16,664 nucleotides of DNA, taken from Acidimicrobiia bacterium. Lineage in GTDB: Bacteria > Actinomycetota > Acidimicrobiia > Spongiisociales > ZC4RG35. The stretch lies in assembly GCA_009377735.1 (NCBI GenBank), contig WHTL01000045.1, positions 1 to 16,664 of the forward strand. Direction: 5' to 3'. Numbering within the stretch: position 1 is the stretch's first letter; every line of letters starts with the position of its first letter. The position numbers and the translations under genes are program-made. Shown piece by piece: positions 7,298 through 14,367 of this stretch. The notes beneath the pieces are model-generated. The model saw nothing but the letters and a program-made list of their open reading frames with translations, did not search any database and had not been told where the DNA came from.

Positions 7298-7717
7298 TCA
7301 GCCCGAGAGCGCCCCGTAGACGTAGTCGATGCCGATGCTGAGGACGAGGCGGTTGTCGGTGACCATCGCCTCGAAGAACGTATCGGGATCCGGATGTGGT
7401 TTGCCCTGGATTAAATCGTGGATCTCCAACAACTCCCTGCCCGTTTCGTCACCTGGATCGGTGGACACCGGGCTCAGGTCGCCCATGCCCTCGGTCACCA
7501 CATATCCCCACCCGGTGGGGCGGACATGTAGCGAGACACGAGGATCGCGACGGATGTTGGTTGTCTTGGCGCGGTCCTCGGTGATCGAGATACGGGCGAC
7601 ACCATCGGCGTAGTGATAGCCGACATCGGAGATCTGGGGCCGACCGTTCCGTTTCAGGGTGACCAGGGTCCCGAGACGACCATTAATGAGTGTTGGCTCG
7701 GCTTGACGTAACTCCAT
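7298..7717 (-). CDS. PPOX-class (probably F420-dependent) flavin/deazaflavin oxidoreductase
   Basis: A 139-residue split beta-barrel protein of the pyridoxamine-5'-phosphate oxidase-like superfamily. Typical features are the opening strand pair GRLGTLVTLKRNGRPQISDVGY (about residues 13-34), TEDRAKTTNIRRDPRVSLHV (about 46-65) and the GWGYVVTEG strand. Actinobacterial proteins of this type usually bind F420 and reduce unsaturated substrates or biliverdin-like compounds; the substrate here is unknown. It converges on bioY with a 12-base gap and is divergent from paaA, so the 18-bp palindrome between them might also influence it. The ATG start at 7717 has only a distant AGAGGA. Confidence 0.85.
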   Translation of the reverse strand: MELRQAEPTLINGRLGTLVTLKRNGRPQISDVGYHYADGVARISITEDRAKTTNIRRDPRVSLHVRPTGWGYVVTEGMGDLSPVSTDPGDETGRELLEIHDLIQGKPHPDPDTFFEAMVTDNRLVLSIGIDYVYGALSG

Positions 7718-7787
7718 CTGCGGTGATCCGTTCCTCTAGGGTGCTCCTTTCAACAACCACCGAGCGCGGTCATTCCAGACGAGCTGC

Positions 7788-7816
7788 TAGACGAACGAAC
7801 GATCGTTCGTTAATAT
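7788..7816 (+). promoter_or_regulatory. Candidate leaderless promoter of the paa operon
   Basis: TAGACG (7788-7793) resembles a -35 box and TAATAT (7811-7816) a -10 box, with a 17-base spacer. A start seven to eight bases after the -10 would fall on the A of the ATG at 7824, giving a leaderless paaA mRNA. This agrees with the lack of any Shine-Dalgarno sequence there. The two boxes each match the consensus at four of six positions, so this rests partly on geometry. Confidence 0.45.
7794..7811. promoter_or_regulatory. 18-bp perfect palindrome, likely TetR-family (PaaR-like) operator
   Basis: AACGAACGATCGTTCGTT is a perfect inverted repeat lying just upstream of paaA and filling the spacer of the candidate promoter. 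Its centre matches CNAACGNNCGTTNG, which I recall as the consensus reported for the Thermus PaaR repressor. A TetR gene closes the same operon. Binding by that protein is inference. Confidence 0.7.
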
Positions 7817-7823
7817 GGACACC

Positions 7824-8771
7824 ATGACCACCACCGAGACCAGACCAGAGGTCGATCCCGGGGATCTGTTCCAGGCGATCATCGACGCCGAGCAGAAGAT
7901 AGAGCCCAGAGACTGGATGCCCGACGACTATCGCAAGACCCTGATCCGTCAGATAGCCCAGCACGCCCACTCTGAGATCATTGGGATGCAGCCGGAGGGG
8001 AACTGGATCAGCAGGGCGCCCACCCTCCATCGCAAGGCGATCCTCATGGCGAAGGTGCAGGACGAGGCCGGCCACGGTCTCTATCTCTATTCGGCGGCAG
8101 AGACCCTGGGCATCACCCGCGACGAGATGATGGAACTGCTTCACGCCGGGAAACACAAGTACTCGTCGATCTTCAACTACCCCACGTTGTCATGGGCCGA
8201 CATGGGGACCATCGGATGGTTAGTGGACGGTGCCGCCATCACCAACCAGGTCATGTTGCAACGGGCATCATACGGCCCCTACAGCCGGGCGATGGTCCGC
8301 ATCTGCAAGGAGGAGTCCTTCCATCAGCGGCAGGGCTTCGACATCCTCCTCACCATGATGGGAGGCTCCGAAACCCAACGAGAGATGGTCCAGGACTCGG
8401 TGGACAGATGGTGGTGGCCGTCGCTTATGATGTTCGGCCCCAACGATTCCGAATCCACCCACACCGAACAGTCGATGTCATGGAAGATCAAGCGGGTTTC
8501 GAACGACGATCTTCGCCAGCAGTTCATCGACATGACCGTGGAGCAGTCGAAGGTGCTCGGGGTGACCCTTCCCGACCCCGATCTGCAATGGAACGAGAAG
8601 AGAGGCCATTACGACTTCGGTGAGATCGACTGGGACGAGTTTTGGGCCGTCGTCGAGGGGAACGGTCCCATGAACCGGGAGCGCATCGAGAACAAGTCGC
8701 GAGCGTGGGACGAAGGAGCCTGGGTCCGGAAAGCGGTCCTGGCCCATGCCGCCAAAGAGTCCTCACAATGA
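7824..8771 (+). CDS. paaA: 1,2-phenylacetyl-CoA epoxidase subunit PaaA (catalytic diiron oxygenase)
   Basis: Catalytic subunit of the multicomponent monooxygenase that converts phenylacetyl-CoA to ring-1,2-epoxyphenylacetyl-CoA in the cytoplasm. About 315 residues, as usual for PaaA. Diiron-ligand motifs are DEAGH (about residues 80-84) and EESFHQRQG (about 163-171), with [13 protein letters not shown] downstream. Two in-frame ATGs exist (7815 and 7824). I prefer 7824 because the TAATAT promoter element would overlap the earlier one. The stop TGA overlaps the ATG of a short repeat-derived frame. Unlike the rest of the operon, a 145-base gap separates it from paaB, occupied by the hairpin doublet. 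Confidence 0.95.
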   Translation: MTTTETRPEVDPGDLFQAIIDAEQKIEPRDWMPDDYRKTLIRQIAQHAHSEIIGMQPEGNWISRAPTLHRKAILMAKVQDEAGHGLYLYSAAETLGITRDEMMELLHAGKHKYSSIFNYPTLSWADMGTIGWLVDGAAITNQVMLQRASYGPYSRAMVRICKEESFHQRQGFDILLTMMGGSETQREMVQDSVDRWWWPSLMMFGPNDSESTHTEQSMSWKIKRVSNDDLRQQFIDMTVEQSKVLGVTLPDPDLQWNEKRGHYDFGEIDWDEFWAVVEGNGPMNRERIENKSRAWDEGAWVRKAVLAHAAKESSQ

Positions 8772-8776
8772 CCTCG

Positions 8777-8823
8777 TTCTGCGCGGATTTCCTCGCTCTA
8801 TCGCGTCAGGGATCCGCACAGAA
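8777..8823. repeat. 47-nt hairpin element, copy 1 (paaA-paaB doublet)
   Basis: Starts TTCTGCGCGGAT and ends ATCCGCACAGAA. These arms pair over 12 positions with a single C.A mismatch. The loop holds the conserved core CTCGCTCTATCGCGTCA. The homologous unit extends from TGACCTCG (the paaA stop codon, 8769) to a GGGTGGGG tail and recurs 72 bases later. Confidence 0.85.
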
Positions 8824-8848
8824 GGGTGGGGGCTGGGCGGTGACCTCG

Positions 8849-8895
8849 TACTGCGCGGATTTTCTCGCTCTATCGCGTCAAAGATCCACGCAGAA
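8849..8895. repeat. 47-nt hairpin element, copy 2 (paaA-paaB doublet)
   Basis: Six differences from copy 1 across 47 bases, same orientation, 72 bases downstream. The pair that is C.A in copy 1 is C-G here and T-A in the copies at 14.2 kb, a small covariation signal for a folded stem. The unit's 3' flank (GGGTGGGGAGGAGGT) merges into the paaB ribosome binding site. Confidence 0.85.
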
Positions 8896-8916
8896 GGGTG
8901 GGGAGGAGGTCCGTCC

Positions 8917-9255
8917 ATGACCTATGACGTGCCACATACCGAAGGCGAGGTGTTTGAGACCGAAACAGGGACAGAACAAGAGTCCTGGCCGTTGTGGGAG
9001 GTGTTCATCAGGGCGCGACGGGGCCTGTCTCACAACCACTGCGGGAGTCTCCACGCGCCCGATGCCGAGACGGCGGTTGCCGCCGCCCGCGATGTGTATG
9101 CCCGACGCGCCGAAGGGGTGAGTGTCTGGGTGGTCCCCTCCGAGTCGATCTCGGCCTCCGACCCCTCCGATGCCGACGCCTATTTCAACGTGGTGGACAA
9201 GCCGTACCGCCACGCCACCCATTACGACCTCCCGGACGAAGTGGGGCAAATGTGA
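8917..9255 (+). CDS. paaB: 1,2-phenylacetyl-CoA epoxidase subunit PaaB
   Basis: Small non-catalytic subunit (112 aa) of the epoxidase complex, thought to link PaaAC dimers. The family core is WPLWEVFIRARRGLSHNHCGSL at about residues 24-45, then DAETAVAAARDVYARR and VWVVPSESI. It is slightly longer than the usual 95 or so residues because of an acidic N-terminal extension of about 20 residues. ATG 8917 has an excellent GGAGGAGGT (8902-8910) six bases upstream, part of which lies in the repeat unit. Its stop overlaps a potential GTG of paaC (GTGA). Confidence 0.93.
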   Translation: MTYDVPHTEGEVFETETGTEQESWPLWEVFIRARRGLSHNHCGSLHAPDAETAVAAARDVYARRAEGVSVWVVPSESISASDPSDADAYFNVVDKPYRHATHYDLPDEVGQM

Positions 9256-9266
9256 GGGGGGACACC

Positions 9267-10055
9267 GTGCAGAGCACTGCCCCCCAGGGTTTGAAGCCGG
9301 GTTTCGGGGGTCCCCACTTCGAGTCCGTCCTACGCCACGCCGACGACAATCTGATACTGGCGCAACGTCTCTCGGCTTGGATCAGCCGTGCCCCCGATCT
9401 CGAGATTGATATCGCCCTGGGCAACATCGGCCTCGATCATCTCGGTGTAGCCCGCGCTCTCCTCTCTCATGCCGGGGAGTTGGAGGGGAACGACCGTGAC
9501 GAGGACGATCTCGCCATGTTCCGCAATGAGCGGCAGTTTCGGAACCTGATCCTGGTGGAGCAGCCCAATGGCGACTTCGCCGCCACCCTTGTCCGCTCCT
9601 TGTTCATCGACGCCTACCAGGTCCTACTTTGGAGGGAGCTCTCCTCCAGCGCCGACAAGGTGCTTGCAGGGGTTGCCCAGAAGGGGGCGATGGAGGCCCG
9701 ATACCACCTTCACCATTCTCGTCTGTGGGCGATCCGGTTTGGCGATGGCACCGACAAGTCCCATCATCGGATGCAGCAGGCGGTCGACGACCTCTGGCGA
9801 TTTACCGGTGAGATGTTCCTCTCCGACGCCGTGGACCATGAGATGATGGAGCAGGGGATAGGGGTCGATCCTTCGTCTCTCGCCGACGAATGGCGAGCCC
9901 CGGTCACGGCCATTCTCGAAGCAGCGACTCTGGAGGTGCCCACCGACGACTATCAGCGCAATGGGGGTCGACAGGGTTTTCACTCCGACCATCTGGGACA
10001 TCTGCTCGGGGAGATGCAATGGATGCAGAAGTCCTGCCCGGGGCTCACATGGTGA
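9267..10055 (+). CDS. paaC: 1,2-phenylacetyl-CoA epoxidase subunit PaaC
   Basis: Structural subunit (262 aa) that forms the stable heterodimer with PaaA; ferritin-like fold without a complete iron site. Recognisable segments are HADDNLILAQRLSAWISRAP, DIALGNIGLDHLGVARALL, FRNLILVEQPNGDFAATLVR and ARYHLHHSRLWAIRFGDGT. I chose GTG 9267 because AGGGGGG (9255-9261) is five bases upstream. A GTG at 9252 overlapping the paaB stop is also in frame and would add five residues. The open frame extends further upstream but there it only shadows paaB. paaD follows after 31 bases. Confidence 0.93.
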   Translation: MQSTAPQGLKPGFGGPHFESVLRHADDNLILAQRLSAWISRAPDLEIDIALGNIGLDHLGVARALLSHAGELEGNDRDEDDLAMFRNERQFRNLILVEQPNGDFAATLVRSLFIDAYQVLLWRELSSSADKVLAGVAQKGAMEARYHLHHSRLWAIRFGDGTDKSHHRMQQAVDDLWRFTGEMFLSDAVDHEMMEQGIGVDPSSLADEWRAPVTAILEAATLEVPTDDYQRNGGRQGFHSDHLGHLLGEMQWMQKSCPGLTW

Positions 10056-10086
10056 CGGGCGTGAGCGGATAGGAGGACGACGACGC

Positions 10087-10593
10087 ATGCTAACAAGAGA
10101 TTCGCGGCGACGGCTGTCCCTATCCGCTGATGCCTTCACCGTCGGGGAGATTCGGGAGGCCGTCTCCACGGTCACCGACCCCGAGATTCCAGTGCTCTCC
10201 ATCTCCGATCTGGGCATCCTGCGAGGTGTCACGGTAGAAGACGGTGAAGCAAGAGTGGTGATAACCCCCACATACTCAGGCTGCCCCGCCATGAGCGAGA
10301 TCCGCTCCGCCATCGAGGCAAAGCTGGACGAACTTGGCGTTCCGGGTCGGGTGGAGACGCGGCTATCACCGGCGTGGACGACCGACGATATGACCCCCGA
10401 GGCCCATCGGCTCCTCTCGAAGGTGGGGATTGCACCACCCGACAACGCGGTTACCTGTCCACTTTGCGGTGATGAGCAGTCCCGCATGGCGTCCTTCTTC
10501 GGCGCCACTGCCTGTCAGGCCCTGATGGTGTGCGTGTCGTGTGGTGAGCCCTTCAACCACTTCAAGGCACTACGGGGGGCACTAGGGCAATGA
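10087..10593 (+). CDS. paaD: Phenylacetyl-CoA epoxidase accessory protein PaaD
   Basis: A 168-residue PaaD, needed for epoxidase maturation, probably in iron-sulfur or diiron assembly. The N-terminal MIP18/DUF59 domain (about residues 15-100) contains DPEIPVLSISDLGILR and the TYSGCPAM cysteine at residue 66. The C-terminal zinc-ribbon-like part has C124, C127, C149 and C152 in CPLCG...CVSCGEPF, with an extra cysteine at 143. ATG 10087 has AGGAGG at 10071-10076. Its stop overlaps the paaE start (ATGA), a coupled arrangement. Confidence 0.92.
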   Translation: MLTRDSRRRLSLSADAFTVGEIREAVSTVTDPEIPVLSISDLGILRGVTVEDGEARVVITPTYSGCPAMSEIRSAIEAKLDELGVPGRVETRLSPAWTTDDMTPEAHRLLSKVGIAPPDNAVTCPLCGDEQSRMASFFGATACQALMVCVSCGEPFNHFKALRGALGQ

Positions 10594-11684
10594 CGGTCGC
10601 CACCCAGACCGAGATGACCGGGGTTGTTTTTTACCCTCTTGCGGTCTCCGAGGTGGAACGTCTCACCGACGATGCCGTAGCCGTCACCTTCGACGTTCCC
10701 GAGGAACTGGCGGAGGAGTTCTCTTACATTGCCGGCCAGCACATCATGCTGCGGACCGAGGTCGACGGTCGTGACGTGCGACGCAGCTACTCCATCTGTT
10801 CCAACGCGTTTGACGGCACCCTAAGGGTGGGGGTGAAGCACCTCGCCGGCGGTGCTTTCTCCACATATGCGACGACCGAACTCGCTCCGGGAGATGTTCT
10901 CGATGTGGCGGCGCCGGTTGGTGACTTCACCATCGACCCCGATCCCGACACACGTGTGCACCGAGGTGCCATCGTTGCCGGATCCGGGATCACACCGGTG
11001 CTATCGCTTCTGGATACCACCTTGGAGTCCGAGCCCGATTCCAGCTGGACCCTGATCTACGGCAATCGGGCGGCAGACTCCATCATGTTCCTCGAGGAGG
11101 TGGCGGGGCTCAAGAACCGCTACCCGGATCGTCTCCATCTCATCCACGTCCTCAGCCGAGAAACCCCCGAGGTTCCACTCTTTGCGGGTCGGATCGATGC
11201 CCACAAGCTACAGAAACTCTTCGAGAAGTTGGTGCCGGTCGCAGACATCTCCGTCTGGTATCTGTGTGGTCCCTATGGGCTGGTGGAGACATCACGGGAG
11301 GTCCTGGGCGAATGGGGGGTGGCACCCGAACACATCCACGACGAGTTGTTCTTCGCCGGACCACAACCCGAGATGCCCGACGACGGGGAGGACCACGAGT
11401 ATGAAGGCGCGGTGGCGCTGGTGGTGACCCTGGACGGACGGGCCACCACCACCCGTATGGATCCCGACATGTCGGTCCTCGACGCCGCCCTCCGAGTGCG
11501 CCAAGAGCTCCCGTTCAGCTGCAAGGGCGGGATGTGCGCCTCCTGTAGGGGTCGCCTGACCGAAGGCACGGTGACGATGGACAAGAACCACGCCCTCACC
11601 CCCGACGAGCTCGAGGCGGGCTACGTCCTCACCTGTCAGTCGCATCCCACCAGTGACGAGGTGGCGGTCTCCTATGACGTCTGA
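10590..11684 (+). CDS. paaE: Phenylacetyl-CoA epoxidase reductase PaaE
   Basis: Electron-transfer component that passes electrons from NADPH to PaaA. At 364 residues it is close to the family length. Order: FAD domain with the RRSYS motif (64-68), nicotinamide-binding domain with GSGITPVLSLL (131-141) and CGPYG (226-230), then a C-terminal plant-type 2Fe-2S ferredoxin domain with cysteines at 311, 316, 319 and 349 (SCKGGMCASC ... TCQ). The start overlaps the paaD stop by four bases and the 3' end overlaps the TetR gene by 11 bases. All expected cofactor residues are present. Confidence 0.95.
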   Translation: MTVATQTEMTGVVFYPLAVSEVERLTDDAVAVTFDVPEELAEEFSYIAGQHIMLRTEVDGRDVRRSYSICSNAFDGTLRVGVKHLAGGAFSTYATTELAPGDVLDVAAPVGDFTIDPDPDTRVHRGAIVAGSGITPVLSLLDTTLESEPDSSWTLIYGNRAADSIMFLEEVAGLKNRYPDRLHLIHVLSRETPEVPLFAGRIDAHKLQKLFEKLVPVADISVWYLCGPYGLVETSREVLGEWGVAPEHIHDELFFAGPQPEMPDDGEDHEYEGAVALVVTLDGRATTTRMDPDMSVLDAALRVRQELPFSCKGGMCASCRGRLTEGTVTMDKNHALTPDELEAGYVLTCQSHPTSDEVAVSYDV

Positions 11685-12273
11685 GAAGACCACCACGTTG
11701 CGACGCTCCCGGGAAGACGTCGTCAAGGCGGCGGCGCGGCTGTTCGCCGAGCGGGGCTACCACGGCACCTCCATGCGCGACCTGGGACGAGAGCTGGGGC
11801 TTCTCGGATCCTCTCTCTACTCCCACGTCTCGTCCAAGGAAGACCTCCTGGTCGAGGTGGTGGAGATGGGAGCGGCCCTATTCGAGGCATCTGCACAGGC
11901 CGCCCTGCAGTCCGCAGACGAGCCGGAGCGACAACTCCAAGCCCTCATCTCCGGTCACATCGACGTAGTGGTCGACCATCTCGACGAGGTGCGCACCTTC
12001 CTCAACGAGGCCAACGCCCTCCACGACCGCTATCGGGTGGTAAGTCGACGCGACGAGTATGAGTCGGTCTTCCGGGAGGTGCTCGCCGATGGGGTGGAAC
12101 GAGAAAACTTTCGATCGGACCTCGATCCCAAGATGGCAGGGATATTCATACTCTCCCTGCTCAATGCCACCGAGCGCTGGTACCGACCCGATGGACCCTT
12201 GGACCGGTTCGGTCTAGTCGAGGAGATGTGGTCATTCGTGGCCGAAGGCATCGGACTCGACCAAACTACCTGA
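11674..12273 (+). CDS. TetR-family transcriptional regulator, probable paa repressor (PaaR-like)
   Basis: A 199-residue TetR-type protein. The N-terminal helix-turn-helix is clear (about residues 10-56: VVKAAARLFAERGYHGTSMRDL, then GSSLYSHVSSKEDLL), followed by an all-helical ligand-binding half. I chose ATG 11674, 11 bases inside paaE; an upstream in-frame start at 11653 lies deeper in paaE. As last gene of the operon it probably represses paa until phenylacetyl-CoA or a related thioester accumulates, acting at the 18-bp palindrome before paaA. That role is inferred from context; FadR-like or other acyl-CoA sensing TetR proteins look similar. It ends 8 bases inside the convergent fructokinase gene. 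Confidence 0.88.
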   Translation: MTSEKTTTLRRSREDVVKAAARLFAERGYHGTSMRDLGRELGLLGSSLYSHVSSKEDLLVEVVEMGAALFEASAQAALQSADEPERQLQALISGHIDVVVDHLDEVRTFLNEANALHDRYRVVSRRDEYESVFREVLADGVERENFRSDLDPKMAGIFILSLLNATERWYRPDGPLDRFGLVEEMWSFVAEGIGLDQTT

Positions 12274-13144
12274 CCGATGCAGCCAGCATCAGGGCCCCGG
12301 TGAGACCGGCGTCTTCGCCGAGTCCGGGCGCGACCACGAAGCTCTCGGCAGCGTGGTGAGGGATGCCGGGGTAACCGGACAGGAGTTCGGCGAGCCGCTC
12401 AGATATCGCTCGATGAAAACCGGGCAAATTGGAGACACCGCCACCAAGCACGAATCGTTCCGGGGCGACGACATAGACGATGTTGGCGAGGGCATGGGCG
12501 ATGTAGTGAGCCTCGAGCTCCAAGACCGGCTCCAGTTTCGAGTCGAGCTCGTTGGCCGGTTTTCCCCACCGCGTCTCGATCGCCGGTCCCGAGGCCATCC
12601 CCTCCAGGCAGTCACCGTGATAGGGGCAGACACCTGGAAAGTCGTCATCGGGGTGACGGGGGACACGGATGTGACCCATCTCCGGATGCCCCGCCCCTCG
12701 GATGGTCCCACCACCAACGACGAGCCCACCACCGACCCCGGTCCCAAAGGTGAGATAAACCAGGTTGGAGACGTCCTTTCCAGCCCCATAGGCGCCTTCG
12801 GCGAGGGCAGCGCCGTTGACATCGGTGTCCAGTGCAAGTGGGACAGCATAAACGTCGGCTATTGGACCCACCAGATTGACTCCGACCCACTCCTGTTTCG
12901 GGGTGGCAAGCAGGTGGCCCCATTGTTGATGGTCGATACGGATCTCCACAGGGCCGAAGCTGGCGATACCGATGGCATCGGGTCGAACGTGGCGGTCGGC
13001 AAGTCCTTGCATGGCTTCGATTACGGCCGGGATGGTGACCGAAGGGTGCTCGGTAGGGATCCTGACCCGTTCCAGGATGTGATTGGGCGCGGAGCCTGCA
13101 CCAAGGATGAACTTGGTGCCACCCGCCTCTATTCCAAAGAGCAT
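12266..13144 (-). CDS. ROK-family fructokinase
   Basis: Sugar kinase of 292 residues. N-terminal phosphate loop GIEAGGTKF (residues 4-12), DTDVNGAALAEG and FGTGVGGG motifs, then the fructokinase-type zinc site in RHPDDDFPGVCPYHGDCLEG, with candidate ligands His, Cys, His and Cys, and ASGPAI. This zinc pattern matches the YdhR/GmuE/ScrK-like ROK fructokinases (fructose to fructose-6-phosphate) better than ROK glucokinases or repressors, and there is no DNA-binding domain. I use ATG 13144, right before the first core strand; the frame extends to 13246. It is divergent from the M15 gene. With the nearby beta-glucosidase it suggests use of plant- or alga-derived sugars. Confidence 0.87.
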   Translation of the reverse strand: MLFGIEAGGTKFILGAGSAPNHILERVRIPTEHPSVTIPAVIEAMQGLADRHVRPDAIGIASFGPVEIRIDHQQWGHLLATPKQEWVGVNLVGPIADVYAVPLALDTDVNGAALAEGAYGAGKDVSNLVYLTFGTGVGGGLVVGGGTIRGAGHPEMGHIRVPRHPDDDFPGVCPYHGDCLEGMASGPAIETRWGKPANELDSKLEPVLELEAHYIAHALANIVYVVAPERFVLGGGVSNLPGFHRAISERLAELLSGYPGIPHHAAESFVVAPGLGEDAGLTGALMLAASVR

Positions 13145-13222
13145 CACATGATTATGACCAGGTTGGATCACATCATGGGTACTGTCGGCTCGTCGACCTG
13201 CGGAGTAACTATCGGTCAAAGG

Positions 13223-14194
13223 GTGTGGTCTTCCGGCCCGAAGCACATAGCGGTATCTATCCTCGTCTTACTCGTCGCCGTTTCGTGTGGGACGGACAGC
13301 GAACAAACTGACACAGAGGTGGAATCAGCGCCATCCACCACTGCCCTGGACACCCCGGCATCCACACCTGGTTCGACAACCAGTACGGCGGTTTCGACCA
13401 GCGCTGCCACTACGACCGTTGTCCCCACATCCACAACACCGGAGACTACGCCACAGACGTCTGCGGAGACCACCCTGCCAGAAGGTGTCACCCTACCTCC
13501 CGATTGGTTGGGGACACGGGTGCTCCCCACCGACGAGAACGGACTGGGCGAGGTGCAGCCCACCCCGCCGGAGTTGCAGGATCGGCGGTTCACCACTGAG
13601 GATGTCCTTCCTCCACCACCGGACGACTCGTTTCATTCCACCATCGACGAGGTCCATGACGACGTTCTGGAGCGGTCCACTTGGGTGGAGGACTGCCCCA
13701 TCACGGCCGAGGATCTTGCCTATATGACGGTGACATTCGTCGGGTTCGATGCTCGCCATCACACTGGCGAGCTGTTGGTGGACATGGCCGTAGCGGAAGA
13801 CTTGGTGTTTGTGTTCGAAATGCTCTTCGAGGCGGAGTTCCCGATCGAGGAGATGCGGATCACCTCACCCGAGGACCTCGACGCACCACCAACAGGCGAC
13901 GGCAACGTCACCTCGGCTTTCGCGTGCCGCCCGGTAGTCGGTCAGGACTCGGGTTGGTCCCAGCACGCCCTGGGCACCGCCATCGACATAAACCCCTTCC
14001 ACAATCCGTACGTCAAGGACGAGGTCGTTCTCCCGGAGTTGGCGACGGCCTATGTCGATAGGGACCGTGGTCTGCCCGGCATGATTGAGGATGGCGATGT
14101 GGTCGCTGAGGCATTCGCCGAGATCGGCTGGACCTGGGGTGGCACCTGGAACAGCCTCAAGGACTACCAGCACTTCTCCCTGTCCGGCGGGTGA
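13223..14194 (+). CDS. M15-family D,D-carboxypeptidase-like lipoprotein
   Basis: Secreted cell-wall peptidase of the M15 (VanY/endolysin-like) group, about 323 residues. Lipoprotein signal: hydrophobic stretch residues 9-20 ending in lipobox VAVSC (Cys22), followed by a Thr/Ser/Pro-rich linker to about residue 85. The catalytic domain contains FDARHHTGELLV (about 175-186), SQHALGTAID with zinc ligands H248 and D255, and DYQHF with H317. I chose GTG 13223 because it gives a normal 21-residue signal peptide. In-frame ATGs at 13148, 13154 and 13175 would add a long N-terminal tail and nearly abut the divergent fructokinase. The substrate is probably peptidoglycan stem peptides, by family. Confidence 0.85.
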   Translation: MWSSGPKHIAVSILVLLVAVSCGTDSEQTDTEVESAPSTTALDTPASTPGSTTSTAVSTSAATTTVVPTSTTPETTPQTSAETTLPEGVTLPPDWLGTRVLPTDENGLGEVQPTPPELQDRRFTTEDVLPPPPDDSFHSTIDEVHDDVLERSTWVEDCPITAEDLAYMTVTFVGFDARHHTGELLVDMAVAEDLVFVFEMLFEAEFPIEEMRITSPEDLDAPPTGDGNVTSAFACRPVVGQDSGWSQHALGTAIDINPFHNPYVKDEVVLPELATAYVDRDRGLPGMIEDGDVVAEAFAEIGWTWGGTWNSLKDYQHFSLSGG

Positions 14195-14224
14195 ACCTCG
14201 CCAGGAGTGGTGGAGGGACCATGG

Positions 14225-14271
14225 TTCTGTGCGTATCTTCTCGATCTATCGCGTCAGAGATCCTCACAGAA
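14225..14271. repeat. 47-nt hairpin element, copy 3 (M15-GH1 doublet)
   Basis: Begins TTCTGTGCG and ends CTCACAGAA; shares the core ATCTATCGCGTCAGAGATCC with the other copies. The outer stem TTCTGTG/CACAGAA is perfect and the inner arm is weaker than in the paa copies. It lies between the convergent stops of the M15 and GH1 genes. Confidence 0.85.
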
Positions 14272-14296
14272 CGATGAGGGGGTCCGGTCTTCACCC

Positions 14297-14343
14297 TTCT
14301 GTGCGTATTGTCTCGCTCTATCGCGTCAGAGATCCTCACAGAA
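14297..14343. repeat. 47-nt hairpin element, copy 4 (M15-GH1 doublet)
   Basis: Differs from copy 3 at three of 47 positions and follows it at exactly 72 bases in the same orientation, the spacing seen in the paa doublet. The flank CGATGAGGG after the stem is shared with copy 3. A GGGGGAC doublet follows just before the GH1 stop codon. Confidence 0.85.
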
Positions 14344-14367
14344 CGATGAGGGACGGGGGACGGGGGA

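Noticed and set aside
7287..7315. Hairpin GGCGC...GCGCC between bioY and the PPOX gene as a shared terminator
   Set aside because: Only five pairs, mostly inside the PPOX coding region, with no T-run on either strand.
8824..8910. G-rich runs between and after the hairpin copies as G-quadruplexes
   Set aside because: I count only three runs of three or more G within reach at each place, and high-GC DNA yields such runs by chance.
8768..8922. ATGACC at both ends of the paaA-paaB gap as a target-site duplication
   Set aside because: The hexamers coincide with functional stop and start codons, and the same TGACCT string also occurs inside the repeat unit, so it is not good evidence for insertion.
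12353..13222. Very long plus-strand open frame antisense to the fructokinase, joined to the M15 gene
   Set aside because: It is the shadow of a clear ROK kinase on the other strand. The lipoprotein signal peptide shows that the real plus-strand gene begins near 13223.
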